NCBI GenBank assembly: GCA_900544825.1
Contig: UQWP01000078.1
Location: forward strand, 1-14,227
From: an uncultured Prevotella sp.
GTDB lineage: Bacteria; Bacteroidota; Bacteroidia; Bacteroidales; Bacteroidaceae
Length of the DNA stretch: 14,227 bases
Reading direction: 5' to 3'
Positions 1 through 6,834 of the stretch are shown one piece after another. The stretch's first letter is position 1, and every line of letters begins with the position of its first letter. A model generated the notes under the pieces. It did not search any database. It was not told where the DNA came from and saw nothing but the letters and a program-made list of their open reading frames with translations. The position numbers were made by a program, and so were the translations under genes.

Positions 1-112
1 TTTGCTTATTTTAACACAAAAAAACTCTCAAAAATTTGGTGATGTCTTAGGAATCATGGTATTAGATTTATTCTTGCTAAAATATTGTGTCCATAAAGAC
101 ACTGCAAGGTAT

Positions 113-152
113 GTTTCGAGTAACTCGAAACCTTTTGGGTTACTCCCAAAAG
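113..152. repeat. Two abutting perfect inverted repeats (tandem hairpins)
   Basis: The first hairpin has arms GTTTCGAG and CTCGAAAC around the loop TAA (113-131). The second has arms CTTTTGGG and CCCAAAAG around TTACT (132-152). Both are perfect 8-bp stems with no base between them. Both centres carry a GAGTAAC-like core, the second in inverted orientation. A weaker third stem may follow (TTGCCTG near 156 with CGGGCAA near 186). The element lies about 110 bp upstream of the abiEi promoter. It could be a REP/MITE-like dispersed repeat, the end of an upstream transcript, or a distal operator. The rest of 1-286 shows no convincing gene. Confidence 0.6.
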
Positions 153-262
153 AACTTGCCTGTCGGTAATTTGTTCCTCCGTAGTCGGGCAATTAAGAAG
201 GAAAGAACATATAAAAAACAATAAAAAGTTTCTGATTTTTCTCATAAACAAATTAGATTTCA

Positions 263-270
263 TATCTTTG
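263..270 (+). promoter_or_regulatory. Promoter -7 element for the abiE operon
   Basis: TATCTTTG matches the Bacteroidota -7 consensus TAnnTTTG and ends 16 bases before the abiEi start codon. The -33 region is only T-rich (about 235-240) and has no clear TTTG. The expected 5' leader is about 10 bases, so AbiEi binding near here would readily block the operon. Confidence 0.5.
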
Positions 271-286
271 CGCAAAATTAGAAACA

Positions 287-1051
287 ATGACAGAACTATT
301 AAGTATATTATACAAGCTGCGGATATTCACTTTGGATGAACTTTCTGAGGCTCTGAAAGACAAGGTGAAGGCGGTGGAGGCGTTGCTCGCTCGGTACAAG
401 CAACAAGGGTGGATTGTGGCTATACGGCGCAATACCTATTGCATGAAGGATATTGCGTCGGGTTTACCTGTTTGCGACAAGTATGAGATAGGAAGCCACT
501 TGTCACCTACAGCTTGTATCAGTTATCACACAGCATTGGAATTTCATGGATTGGCTCATCAACCCTTCAATGAGGTTTTTGTGAAAAGCATGACTCGCTT
601 CAATCCCTTTTCTTTCGACGATGTGGATTATACCTATTGCCGACAAACAAAGGAAATCGTTGGTATGATGACTCCCAAGGGAAACCCTTATGTACGAGTA
701 ACGGATATGGAGAGTACGTTGTTGGATTGCTTTGACCGCATCGACCGAGCTGGGGGCATTGAGGAATTGCTGCATTGCATGGAGGGTATCGTCTTGCTCA
801 ATGAGGAAAGGCTCATCGCTTATCTCGCAAAATACAATAAGGCTTTTTTGTATCAGAAGACTGGCTATCTGTTGGAGCGAATCAAGGAACAAGCCAACAT
901 CTCAGAATCTCTCTTGGAGCTGTGCCGGGCCAAGGGAACCAAAAGCGTCAAATGGTTGACCAACAACGAAGAGTCGGATACATTTGTAAATAAATGGCGC
1001 ATGTATGTGCCGCAAGAACTAACATCAAAGGAAGAATATGAACTCATATAA
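287..1051 (+). CDS. abiEi: AbiEi-family type IV antitoxin / transcriptional regulator
   Basis: This is the probable antitoxin of an AbiE toxin-antitoxin system. Residues 1-55 read as a winged helix-turn-helix: helices with TLDELSEAL, then KAVEALLARYKQQGWI, then a wing with RRNTYCM. Residues 71-89 (HLSPTACISYHTALEFHGL) match the region after the wHTH in AbiEi-type proteins, and the remaining roughly 165 residues would be the antitoxin domain. AbiEi proteins repress their own operon and oppose AbiEii without a stable toxin complex, which is family knowledge. The gene overlaps abiEii by 14 bases, so the two should be translationally coupled. The start at 287 follows a -7 element closely and has no strong ribosome binding site, as is usual in Bacteroidota. 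The length of 254 residues fits the family. Confidence 0.85.
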   Translation: MTELLSILYKLRIFTLDELSEALKDKVKAVEALLARYKQQGWIVAIRRNTYCMKDIASGLPVCDKYEIGSHLSPTACISYHTALEFHGLAHQPFNEVFVKSMTRFNPFSFDDVDYTYCRQTKEIVGMMTPKGNPYVRVTDMESTLLDCFDRIDRAGGIEELLHCMEGIVLLNEERLIAYLAKYNKAFLYQKTGYLLERIKEQANISESLLELCRAKGTKSVKWLTNNEESDTFVNKWRMYVPQELTSKEEYELI

Positions 1052-2000
1052 CAAACAAGCTCTTGACATCATCGCCAAGGAGCAAGGCTTTATTCGCGAC
1101 AACCTCGAAAAGGTGATGCGACTGGTGGAGATACTCAACTATTTCCATGACAGTCCTTTGCTGTCTAAATCTCTTGTGCTGAAAGGTGGTACAGCCATCA
1201 ATCTCACCGTTTTCCAACTGCCAAGACTTTCGGTAGATATAGATCTTGACTTTATGGTGGATTGCGACCGAGAATCCATGCTCTCAATTCGCCAAGAAGT
1301 GAATAACGAGATTCTACGCTATATGGAGTCGGATGGTTATCATCTGGCGCCTGGCTCCAAGACACCGCATACGCTTGACTCATGGGTGTTTCATTATACC
1401 AATGCCGCAGGCAACAACGATGGCATCAAGATAGAAATCAACTATTCCGACCGTTGCCATATCCAGCCTGCCATAGAGACTCATGTGTCCATTCCGTTTC
1501 TGAGCGATGTAAAGGTGTGTTCTCTTTCGCCTGTTGAATTGTTCGCCACCAAGATAAACGCTTTGATAGGCAGAAGTGCCGCACGTGATATTTATGATGT
1601 CTATAATATGGTGGAGCATCAACTCTTCTTGAGCGATGAGGAGAGAACGTTGCTGAGAAAAGCGACCATCTTTTATTTGACTGTTGGCTCAAGCAGAAAA
1701 GACAATGCTACGCCTACGGAATACACTGCTTTTCCGCAGATAGACAAGATTCGCTTTCCGCAGATTCGTTCTCAACTATTGCCTGTGCTTAGGCGCAGTG
1801 AGCATTTTGACTTTGAAAAAGCCAAGACAGAAGTGAAAGACTTTCTCTCAAAGCTATTGGTTCTGACAGAATCAGAGAAAGAATATGTGCGGGAATTCAA
1901 TGACAAGAAGTATATTCCAGAATTGCTGTTCGAAGATAAAGAGATGGTCAATAGAATCAAATTTCATCCTATGGCTTTGTGGAAGACAAGGAGTCGTTGA
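1038..2000 (+). CDS. abiEii: AbiEii-family nucleotidyltransferase toxin
   Basis: This is the probable toxin of the AbiE pair, a DNA polymerase beta-like nucleotidyltransferase. The catalytic signature is visible: LKGGTAINL (GGT at residues 50-52), then LSVDIDLDF with acidic residues D67, D69 and D71. A later conserved block, KIEINY (131-136), is followed by ELFATKINALIGR (167-179) and ARDIYDVYNM (182-191), both typical of AbiEii/AbiGii proteins. Characterised relatives add nucleotides to tRNA 3' ends and stop growth; whether this copy does so is inferred. The ATG lies inside the end of abiEi, with AAGGAAGA just upstream as ribosome binding site. All key residues and full length (320) are present, so it appears intact. 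Phage defence is a plausible role. Confidence 0.88.
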   Translation: MNSYNKQALDIIAKEQGFIRDNLEKVMRLVEILNYFHDSPLLSKSLVLKGGTAINLTVFQLPRLSVDIDLDFMVDCDRESMLSIRQEVNNEILRYMESDGYHLAPGSKTPHTLDSWVFHYTNAAGNNDGIKIEINYSDRCHIQPAIETHVSIPFLSDVKVCSLSPVELFATKINALIGRSAARDIYDVYNMVEHQLFLSDEERTLLRKATIFYLTVGSSRKDNATPTEYTAFPQIDKIRFPQIRSQLLPVLRRSEHFDFEKAKTEVKDFLSKLLVLTESEKEYVREFNDKKYIPELLFEDKEMVNRIKFHPMALWKTRSR

Positions 2001-2016
2001 ATGTTTTTTCTGTAAA

Positions 2017-2051
2017 TTTTGAAAAAAGTTATTGTTTTGCTTAGTTTTTTG
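2017..2051 (+). promoter_or_regulatory. Possible promoter of the ECF sigma operon
   Basis: TTTTG ends at 2021, and 20 bases later TAGTTTTTTG starts at 2042. This resembles TTTG-N20-TAnnTTTG except that the -7 box has two extra T residues. It sits in the 76-base gap between abiEii and the sigma gene. An AT-only stem (2004-2010 with 2021-2027) overlaps it and might weakly end the abiE transcript. Read-through from abiE cannot be excluded. Confidence 0.35.
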
Positions 2052-2076
2052 CTTGGCTGAACTGTATAGATAGTGT

Positions 2077-2595
2077 ATGAAGCAGGAAAAGGACATAGAA
2101 AGAATGTTTCGTCAGCATTACGAGAAGATGTATAATCTGGCCAGATGCCTCCTCTCCGATGACGATGAAAGCAAGGATGTGGTGAGCGAAGTCTTTACCA
2201 CAATTCTTGCAGATGATATAGTCCTGATGCCTGAGAGTGAGGAAGGATTCCTAATGAGGAGTGTTCGCAATCAATGCCTCAACCTGATAGCCCATAAGGG
2301 CGTGAAGGAAAAGGTAGCGAAGTTGCTCATAGATGATACCGATGTTATTTTGTCGGATGAAACCGATGAGCGACTGGAGCAGTTGTTGCTTCTCATCGAT
2401 GACCTCGAACCTCCCATCCGAAAGCAAATCTTCCGCTTGCGCTATCTCTCGGAAATGTCTTATCAAGAGGTGGCAGACAAGGTGGAAGTGAGTAAGGTGA
2501 CGGTGTTCAACCATCTCTCGCAGGCGATGGACTGGATAAGAAAACAGTTTAAGAAGGAGCAAAACAATGACAAACAAAGATTTAAACAAGAGTAA
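2077..2595 (+). CDS. ECF-type RNA polymerase sigma-70 factor (FecI-like)
   Basis: This is an alternative sigma factor of the extracytoplasmic function type, 172 residues. Region 2 spans about residues 8-75 (FRQHYEKMYNLARCLL, then the acidic SDDDESKDVVSEVF). Region 4 spans about 112-160, with helix-turn-helix MSYQEVADKVEVSKVTVFNH (127-146). There is no region 1.1 or 3, as expected for ECF factors. The anti-sigma gene starts inside its 3' end (29-base overlap), and the STN-receptor gene follows, which is the layout of FecI-FecR-FecA cell-surface signalling. It is therefore probably held inactive by the neighbouring membrane protein and activates this operon when the receptor binds ligand. No strong ribosome binding site precedes the ATG. 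Confidence 0.9.
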   Translation: MKQEKDIERMFRQHYEKMYNLARCLLSDDDESKDVVSEVFTTILADDIVLMPESEEGFLMRSVRNQCLNLIAHKGVKEKVAKLLIDDTDVILSDETDERLEQLLLLIDDLEPPIRKQIFRLRYLSEMSYQEVADKVEVSKVTVFNHLSQAMDWIRKQFKKEQNNDKQRFKQE

Positions 2596-3259
2596 AGAAG
2601 AAAAGCGTCAGATGTTCTTCGATATGCAGGAACATCCCGACCGCTATACCGACGAGCAAGTGGAACGTTTGCTTGCCGATGAGGACATGAAGGATTTCTT
2701 TCACGACATGGCAATGGTTAGGATGGCGATGAAGAAAGGAACCCCAAAGAAAGTGAATATAGATGAAGCATGGAAAGAGTTTCCTGATAGGCAAGAATTA
2801 AAGGCCAACAATGCTTCTGGTAAAACATCCAGCAATCGCTGGAAGATTGCAGCATCCATCATTGGTGTCATTTTTCTCTCAGGCATAACTTTAGCCGCAA
2901 TCCATTCTGGCATTTTCCGTTCATATTCTTCGGATGAGACTAGCCAAGCCAAGACGGAACAAGTATCTTCTACTTCTGATTTGAACAAGACGGATAGCAT
3001 CAAGGTGAGTGCTACGGAGAAGGCTGATAGTCTCGACCTCAAACCTGTTGTCTTTGACAATGCCGAGTTGGGCAATGTCGTGTCGCAGCTTGCAGCCTTC
3101 TATCATATCAAGGTGGAATTCGACAATGCGGAATCGCAGCATATCCGTATCTTCTTCAATTGGGACAAGACTAAGACATTGAAGCAGAATCTCGAAATAT
3201 TGAATGCTTTTGAGCGCATACAGATAACGGAAATGGACGGAACTTTAAAAGTGGAGTAA
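2567..3259 (+). CDS. Compact FecR-like anti-sigma factor with DUF4974 C-terminus
   Basis: This is the probable inner-membrane anti-sigma factor for the sigma encoded just upstream. It has a charged cytoplasmic part (1-91, including TDEQVERLLADEDMKDFFHD), one membrane helix (about 92-113, KIAASIIGVIFLSGITLAAI), a Ser/Thr/Lys/Asp-rich linker (114-159) and a DUF4974-like end (160-230, starting PVVFDNAELGNVVSQLAAFY). DUF4974 usually follows a FecR beta domain in Bacteroidota anti-sigma proteins. No FecR domain of about 100 residues is visible here; the linker takes its place. The start at 2567 overlaps the sigma gene by 29 bases, with AAGGAGC about 10 bases upstream as ribosome binding site. The receptor gene starts 3 bases after the stop. 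The role is inferred from architecture and context. Confidence 0.8.
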   Translation: MTNKDLNKSKEEKRQMFFDMQEHPDRYTDEQVERLLADEDMKDFFHDMAMVRMAMKKGTPKKVNIDEAWKEFPDRQELKANNASGKTSSNRWKIAASIIGVIFLSGITLAAIHSGIFRSYSSDETSQAKTEQVSSTSDLNKTDSIKVSATEKADSLDLKPVVFDNAELGNVVSQLAAFYHIKVEFDNAESQHIRIFFNWDKTKTLKQNLEILNAFERIQITEMDGTLKVE

Positions 3260-3262
3260 ATT

Positions 3263-5818
3263 ATGAAGAGGATTGTTTTTAACTTAATGTTGTTGCTGAT
3301 AAGCATGGGTATGTCTGCCCAACGCATTACCCGACAATATAATAATGTGTCATTCTCTGCGGCATTGAAGGATTTGAATGCCCGACAGGATAAGTATGAC
3401 ATCAACTTTGTGTATGACGAGTTGGAGGATTTCAAGGTGACAAAGAACATCAAAAATGAAAGCGTTCCTGATGCCATCATGAACTTGATAGGCTTTTACC
3501 CTATCAAGATGAAACAAGTGGATAATGTTATTATCGTTGAATGTATCCAAAAGGCTTCTAACAGAATGATGGGGCGCATCGTGGATTGTCGTCATCAACC
3601 TGTCGATTTCGCCAATGTTTCACTCTTGAATGTCAATGACTCTTCGTTTATTACTGGTGGCGTGACCAATGAAAACGGACAATTTGTGATACCTTGCAAT
3701 GCTCAAAAGGCTATTGTAAAAGTAACATGCGTAGGATATAACACTTATCGCAATATCTTTAGTACCGGCAAAATAGGAACAATAGCCCTAAGCGAAGCTA
3801 CGCTTAATCTACAAAAAGTAGTTGTGAAAGGTCATCGTAAGATTTACAAGTCAGACGGAACAAAGCTTATAGTGGATGTTCAAAAATCTGTATTAAGCGA
3901 TTTTGGAAGTGCCGATGATGTTGTTGCGCAATTACCAACAGTGTCAGGTAGCGATGGTAGCTATTCTGTCTTTGGACGAGGAAATGCCGAAGTATATATC
4001 AACAATCGGAAGATGAGGGCCAAAAGTGAGTTGAGCCGCTTGAATTCCAAGGATATTTCTACGATAGAGGTAATCAACAATCCTGGGGTAGAGTATGATG
4101 CAGACACCCACGCTGTCATTAAAATCAACTTGAAACATAAGATTGATGGAGGATTAGGCATCAGAACTTCAGTATTTGACAGCCAAGGCAGAAAAAACTC
4201 TGATTCGGAACAGTTGCAGCTCACTTACGATACCCAAAACATAAATGGATTCATTTCTTTCAGCAATTCAAACAGTAGATATAAAACAGACCAAACCAAT
4301 AAGGAGCAGACTTTGGCTGATCATTCTGTCTGGAATATGGAAAGTGAAATGCCTAAATGGAATTCCAATTATTACAATCAAACCATTAACGGAGGTATCA
4401 GTGCAGAGTTGGCAAAGAATCATACCATTGGCGCAAGTTTGTCATACTCCAAGGAAACGGACAAATGGGGAGGGCATTCTGCCAGCCAAATGTTTCATGA
4501 CAATCTTCTGTTTGAAGATTTATCCTCTAACATCCATTCTCATGCGAACTATGATCAATGGATGGGAAACATCTTCTATGATGGAAAATTCTCCCAGAAA
4601 TGGAAAATGACATTGAATGCTGATTATGTTAGCAGAAAAGCGGCAGACAGCCGTCTTAATCAAGAAGCAGGAAGCATGACGGATGCGCATGAGGTGAAAA
4701 ATGAAAATGAGACTACTCACGACATTTATGCAGGAAATGTGAAAATCAATTATCAAGCCAACAAGAACTTGGCTTTTAACATAGGTGCTGATGCAAGCTA
4801 TGTGGAAGAAGAAAAGGATTATCAGAGTCTTGAAAATGAGGAGTCAAGCGCAATGAGTCGTCTCCATGCAGAAGAGACAAAACTTGCTACATTTGCCAGT
4901 TGCAATGTATCCATTGCCAAGTTGTCTGCCCAATTGGGATTGCGATTTGAGTCATTTCGCATGCTGTATCGTGATGCCATCTCCCAAAATAGCTTGGTAG
5001 ATAAGACTTATCGTCATTTTTATCCTTTCTTCTCATTGTCCTTGCCTGTAAAGAACGTTGAAATGGGATTAAGCATGACAACCAAGGTAAAACGTCCAAG
5101 CTATTACGAACTTAGAAACAGTGAAGAGTATTTCAATCGTTATTCCATCGAAGCTGGTAATCCATGGTTGCTTCCACAATATACGACGGATATATCCTAT
5201 TCGTTGCAATGGCATCAATTGCGTTTCTCTGTCGATTATCAAAGGATAAAGGATTACATCATCTCAACGAATGTCATTCAGCAAGCAGCCCCATTGGTGG
5301 CAATGTCAAAGCCAGAGAATTTTCCGCATTATTCTGCAGTAAACGCAAGTTTGGCTTATCATACGAATGTGGGTGTTTGGGAACCATATCTCAACCTTAA
5401 CATGATGCGAACTTATATGTCACTCTACAATACGGATGGAAGCAAAATCAAGAATGACAAGCCTTACCTATCAATGTCGTTCAACAGCTATTTCAATTTG
5501 CATCACCATTGGATGCCTTATGTACTGCTAAGTTACAATTCTGATGGAAACATGAGGGAATATCGAGTTAGACAGGCATTATGGCTGAGCCTCGGAGTAA
5601 CCAAGCATTTTGCTGACAATGCATGGTTGGTAAGGCTGAGTCTTAATAATCTCCTCGGCACAAAAGAACGAGAAACAAGATATGCCTCAGATTACATTTT
5701 CGACAAGAGCAGTTTCAAGGACGGTCGCCGCATCAGCCTCTTGGTAAGATATACATTTAAAGACAAAAAGCGCTATAAGGGCGAAAGTGCTGCAAGTGAA
5801 GAAATGGATAGATTATAA
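3263..5818 (+). CDS. TonB-dependent-type outer-membrane beta-barrel receptor with STN domain
   Basis: This is an outer-membrane receptor/transducer of 851 residues. A signal peptide (1-20) ends in MSAQ. An STN signalling domain follows (about 21-95, starting ITRQYNNVSFSAALKDLNAR), then a carboxypeptidase-regulatory-like Ig fold (102-180: MGRIVDCRHQPVDFANVSLL, VTNENGQFVIP, KVTCVGYNTY). A plug-like segment covers 195-290 (DVVAQLPTVSG, INNRKM, ISTIEVINNPGVEYDA). The rest is a beta-barrel of the OMP_b-brl_3 kind, whose last strand is near LLVRYTF, followed by a charged tail of about 16 residues. The STN domain and the adjoining sigma/anti-sigma genes indicate signalling as well as uptake. No susD-like gene adjoins it, so a glycan locus is unlikely. 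Its ligand (metal chelate, peptide or other) cannot be read from the sequence. Confidence 0.88.
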   Translation: MKRIVFNLMLLLISMGMSAQRITRQYNNVSFSAALKDLNARQDKYDINFVYDELEDFKVTKNIKNESVPDAIMNLIGFYPIKMKQVDNVIIVECIQKASNRMMGRIVDCRHQPVDFANVSLLNVNDSSFITGGVTNENGQFVIPCNAQKAIVKVTCVGYNTYRNIFSTGKIGTIALSEATLNLQKVVVKGHRKIYKSDGTKLIVDVQKSVLSDFGSADDVVAQLPTVSGSDGSYSVFGRGNAEVYINNRKMRAKSELSRLNSKDISTIEVINNPGVEYDADTHAVIKINLKHKIDGGLGIRTSVFDSQGRKNSDSEQLQLTYDTQNINGFISFSNSNSRYKTDQTNKEQTLADHSVWNMESEMPKWNSNYYNQTINGGISAELAKNHTIGASLSYSKETDKWGGHSASQMFHDNLLFEDLSSNIHSHANYDQWMGNIFYDGKFSQKWKMTLNADYVSRKAADSRLNQEAGSMTDAHEVKNENETTHDIYAGNVKINYQANKNLAFNIGADASYVEEEKDYQSLENEESSAMSRLHAEETKLATFASCNVSIAKLSAQLGLRFESFRMLYRDAISQNSLVDKTYRHFYPFFSLSLPVKNVEMGLSMTTKVKRPSYYELRNSEEYFNRYSIEAGNPWLLPQYTTDISYSLQWHQLRFSVDYQRIKDYIISTNVIQQAAPLVAMSKPENFPHYSAVNASLAYHTNVGVWEPYLNLNMMRTYMSLYNTDGSKIKNDKPYLSMSFNSYFNLHHHWMPYVLLSYNSDGNMREYRVRQALWLSLGVTKHFADNAWLVRLSLNNLLGTKERETRYASDYIFDKSSFKDGRRISLLVRYTFKDKKRYKGESAASEEMDRL

Positions 5819-6137
5819 ATCTCTCTCAATATATGGTTCCACAACAAAGCGGAAAATAAAATTCTGTGTGATGGCGTTTGCCAATATTTTCCAATGGGCA
5901 AACTTCATCCACAGATTTTTTAGTGAGTTTCTCTCGTTAAAAAATATGTATTTCTTTGTGTGTCACATAAATTATTGTATTTTTCAATACGAAAAGAGTT
6001 GTTTAACAAGCAAACGTATGCAAATTGCAGAAATTAGAACCGTTGCCAAATCATTACCTCCATTCAGGTGAGATATTCATAAATCGCTCATTTTAAGCTA
6101 TTCTGAATATTTTGGCAGAATTTTAACCAAAAAACGA
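5819..6137. other. Gene-poor AT-rich intergenic stretch
   Basis: No convincing gene is seen. A 94-codon reading frame crosses it on the plus strand but begins inside the receptor gene and has no domain-like features. A short frame, MQIAEIRTVAKSLPPFR (6018-6071), is more protein-like than its surroundings and could be a gene remnant. A small hairpin, GTATT-TTTC-AATAC, lies near 5975-5990. No clear terminator for the receptor operon was found. The stretch separates the accessory-looking left block from the core-looking right block. Confidence 0.5.
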
Positions 6138-6151
6138 AGAATCCGGATTCT
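6138..6151. promoter_or_regulatory. 14-bp perfect palindrome upstream of the nitroreductase promoter
   Basis: AGAATCCGGATTCT is a perfect palindrome with no spacer. Its centre is about 72 bp upstream of the predicted transcription start of the nitroreductase-mutS operon, and it ends 27 bp before the -33 box. The position suits a dimeric activator or repressor, but the binding protein is unknown. Confidence 0.4.
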
Positions 6152-6178
6152 AAAATCGAGGCTTATCACAAGGCAAAA

Positions 6179-6210
6179 TTTGGTGGTATCGAAGTTTTTT
6201 CGTATCTTTG
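6179..6210 (+). promoter_or_regulatory. Promoter of the nitroreductase-mutS-like operon
   Basis: TTTG (6179-6182), a 20-base spacer and TATCTTTG (6203-6210) fit the Bacteroidota sigma-ABfr consensus exactly. Transcription should start near 6217, giving a leader of about 60 bases. Confidence 0.75.
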
Positions 6211-6251
6211 CCGCAAAATATGCGGCGTTTTTAGGCAGATAATGCCGCATA
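6210..6251 (+). promoter_or_regulatory. Structured leader with competing stem-loops
   Basis: GCCGCA-AAATA-TGCGGC (6210-6226) is followed by GTTTTT, resembling a small terminator. The same TGCGGC arm can instead pair with a downstream copy: TATGCGGC (6219-6226) with GCCGCATA (6244-6251) around a 17-base loop. If transcription starts near 6217, only the second stem exists in the RNA and the first is a DNA-level inverted repeat touching the -7 box. It could be an operator or an mRNA-stabilising 5' hairpin. Confidence 0.4.
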
Positions 6252-6276
6252 AGATAAAAATTTAAAATGCATCAAA

Positions 6277-6822
6277 ATGATGGAAAAGAATCAGATTTTT
6301 GAAAATATCATGAGCCGTACATCGGTGAGAAGTTTTACAGGCATGCCTGTAGAACAGGAGAAGGTGGAGATGATGCTGCGTGCCGGCATGGCGGCTCCAT
6401 CGGCCTGCAACAAGCAGCCTTGGCATTTTGTGGTTATCAACGACCGGGAGATTCTCGACCAGATACCACAGTTCAGCCCTTATGCCAGCATGGTGAAGCA
6501 GGCACCGCTCGCCATCGTGGTTTGCGGATGCCTTGACAAGACACTGGAAGGCACAGAGCAGGAGTTCTGGATTCAAGACTGTTCGGCAGCCACTGAGAAC
6601 ATCCTGCTGATGGCTCACGGCTTGGGACTTGGCGGAGTATGGACAGCCCTTTATCCCCTGAAAGAACGATACGAGGGAATGCAGCAACTGCTGCATCTGC
6701 CCAAGACGATGATTCCGCTCAACACCCTCATCATCGGATATCCGAAGAATCAGGCGGAAGCAAAGGATAAGTGGAAGGAGGAGAATGTATCCTATAATAA
6801 ATGGATGGAGAAAAATTCATAA
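6277..6822 (+). CDS. Nitroreductase-family FMN flavoprotein
   Basis: This is a small NAD(P)H-dependent flavin reductase of the nitroreductase fold, 181 residues, within the usual range. FMN-contact motifs are visible: SRTSVRSF (13-20), APSACNKQPWHFVV (40-53) and ENILLMAHGLGLGGVW (107-122), plus PLNTLIIGYP (147-156) near the C-terminus. Members reduce nitroaromatics, quinones or enals; the natural substrate here is unknown. The start at 6277 (ATG ATG) gives the family-typical N-terminus; an ATG at 6267 is out of frame. It is first in an operon with the MutS-like gene, 12 bases apart. A near-consensus promoter, a palindrome and a structured leader precede it, which suggests regulated expression, perhaps by redox or toxic compounds (inference). 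Confidence 0.92.
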   Translation: MMEKNQIFENIMSRTSVRSFTGMPVEQEKVEMMLRAGMAAPSACNKQPWHFVVINDREILDQIPQFSPYASMVKQAPLAIVVCGCLDKTLEGTEQEFWIQDCSAATENILLMAHGLGLGGVWTALYPLKERYEGMQQLLHLPKTMIPLNTLIIGYPKNQAEAKDKWKEENVSYNKWMEKNS

Positions 6823-6834
6823 TAAAGAAAAAGT

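Noticed and set aside
54..287. 77-codon minus-strand frame upstream of abiEi
   Set aside because: It runs through the twin hairpins and the abiEi promoter, has no domain-like composition and no ribosome binding site. It is best explained by the repeat sequence.
5787..6071. 94-codon plus-strand frame after the receptor gene
   Set aside because: It begins inside the receptor gene and has no coherent protein features. Its last 17 codons (from 6018) look more protein-like, but I could not tie them to a transposase or any family.
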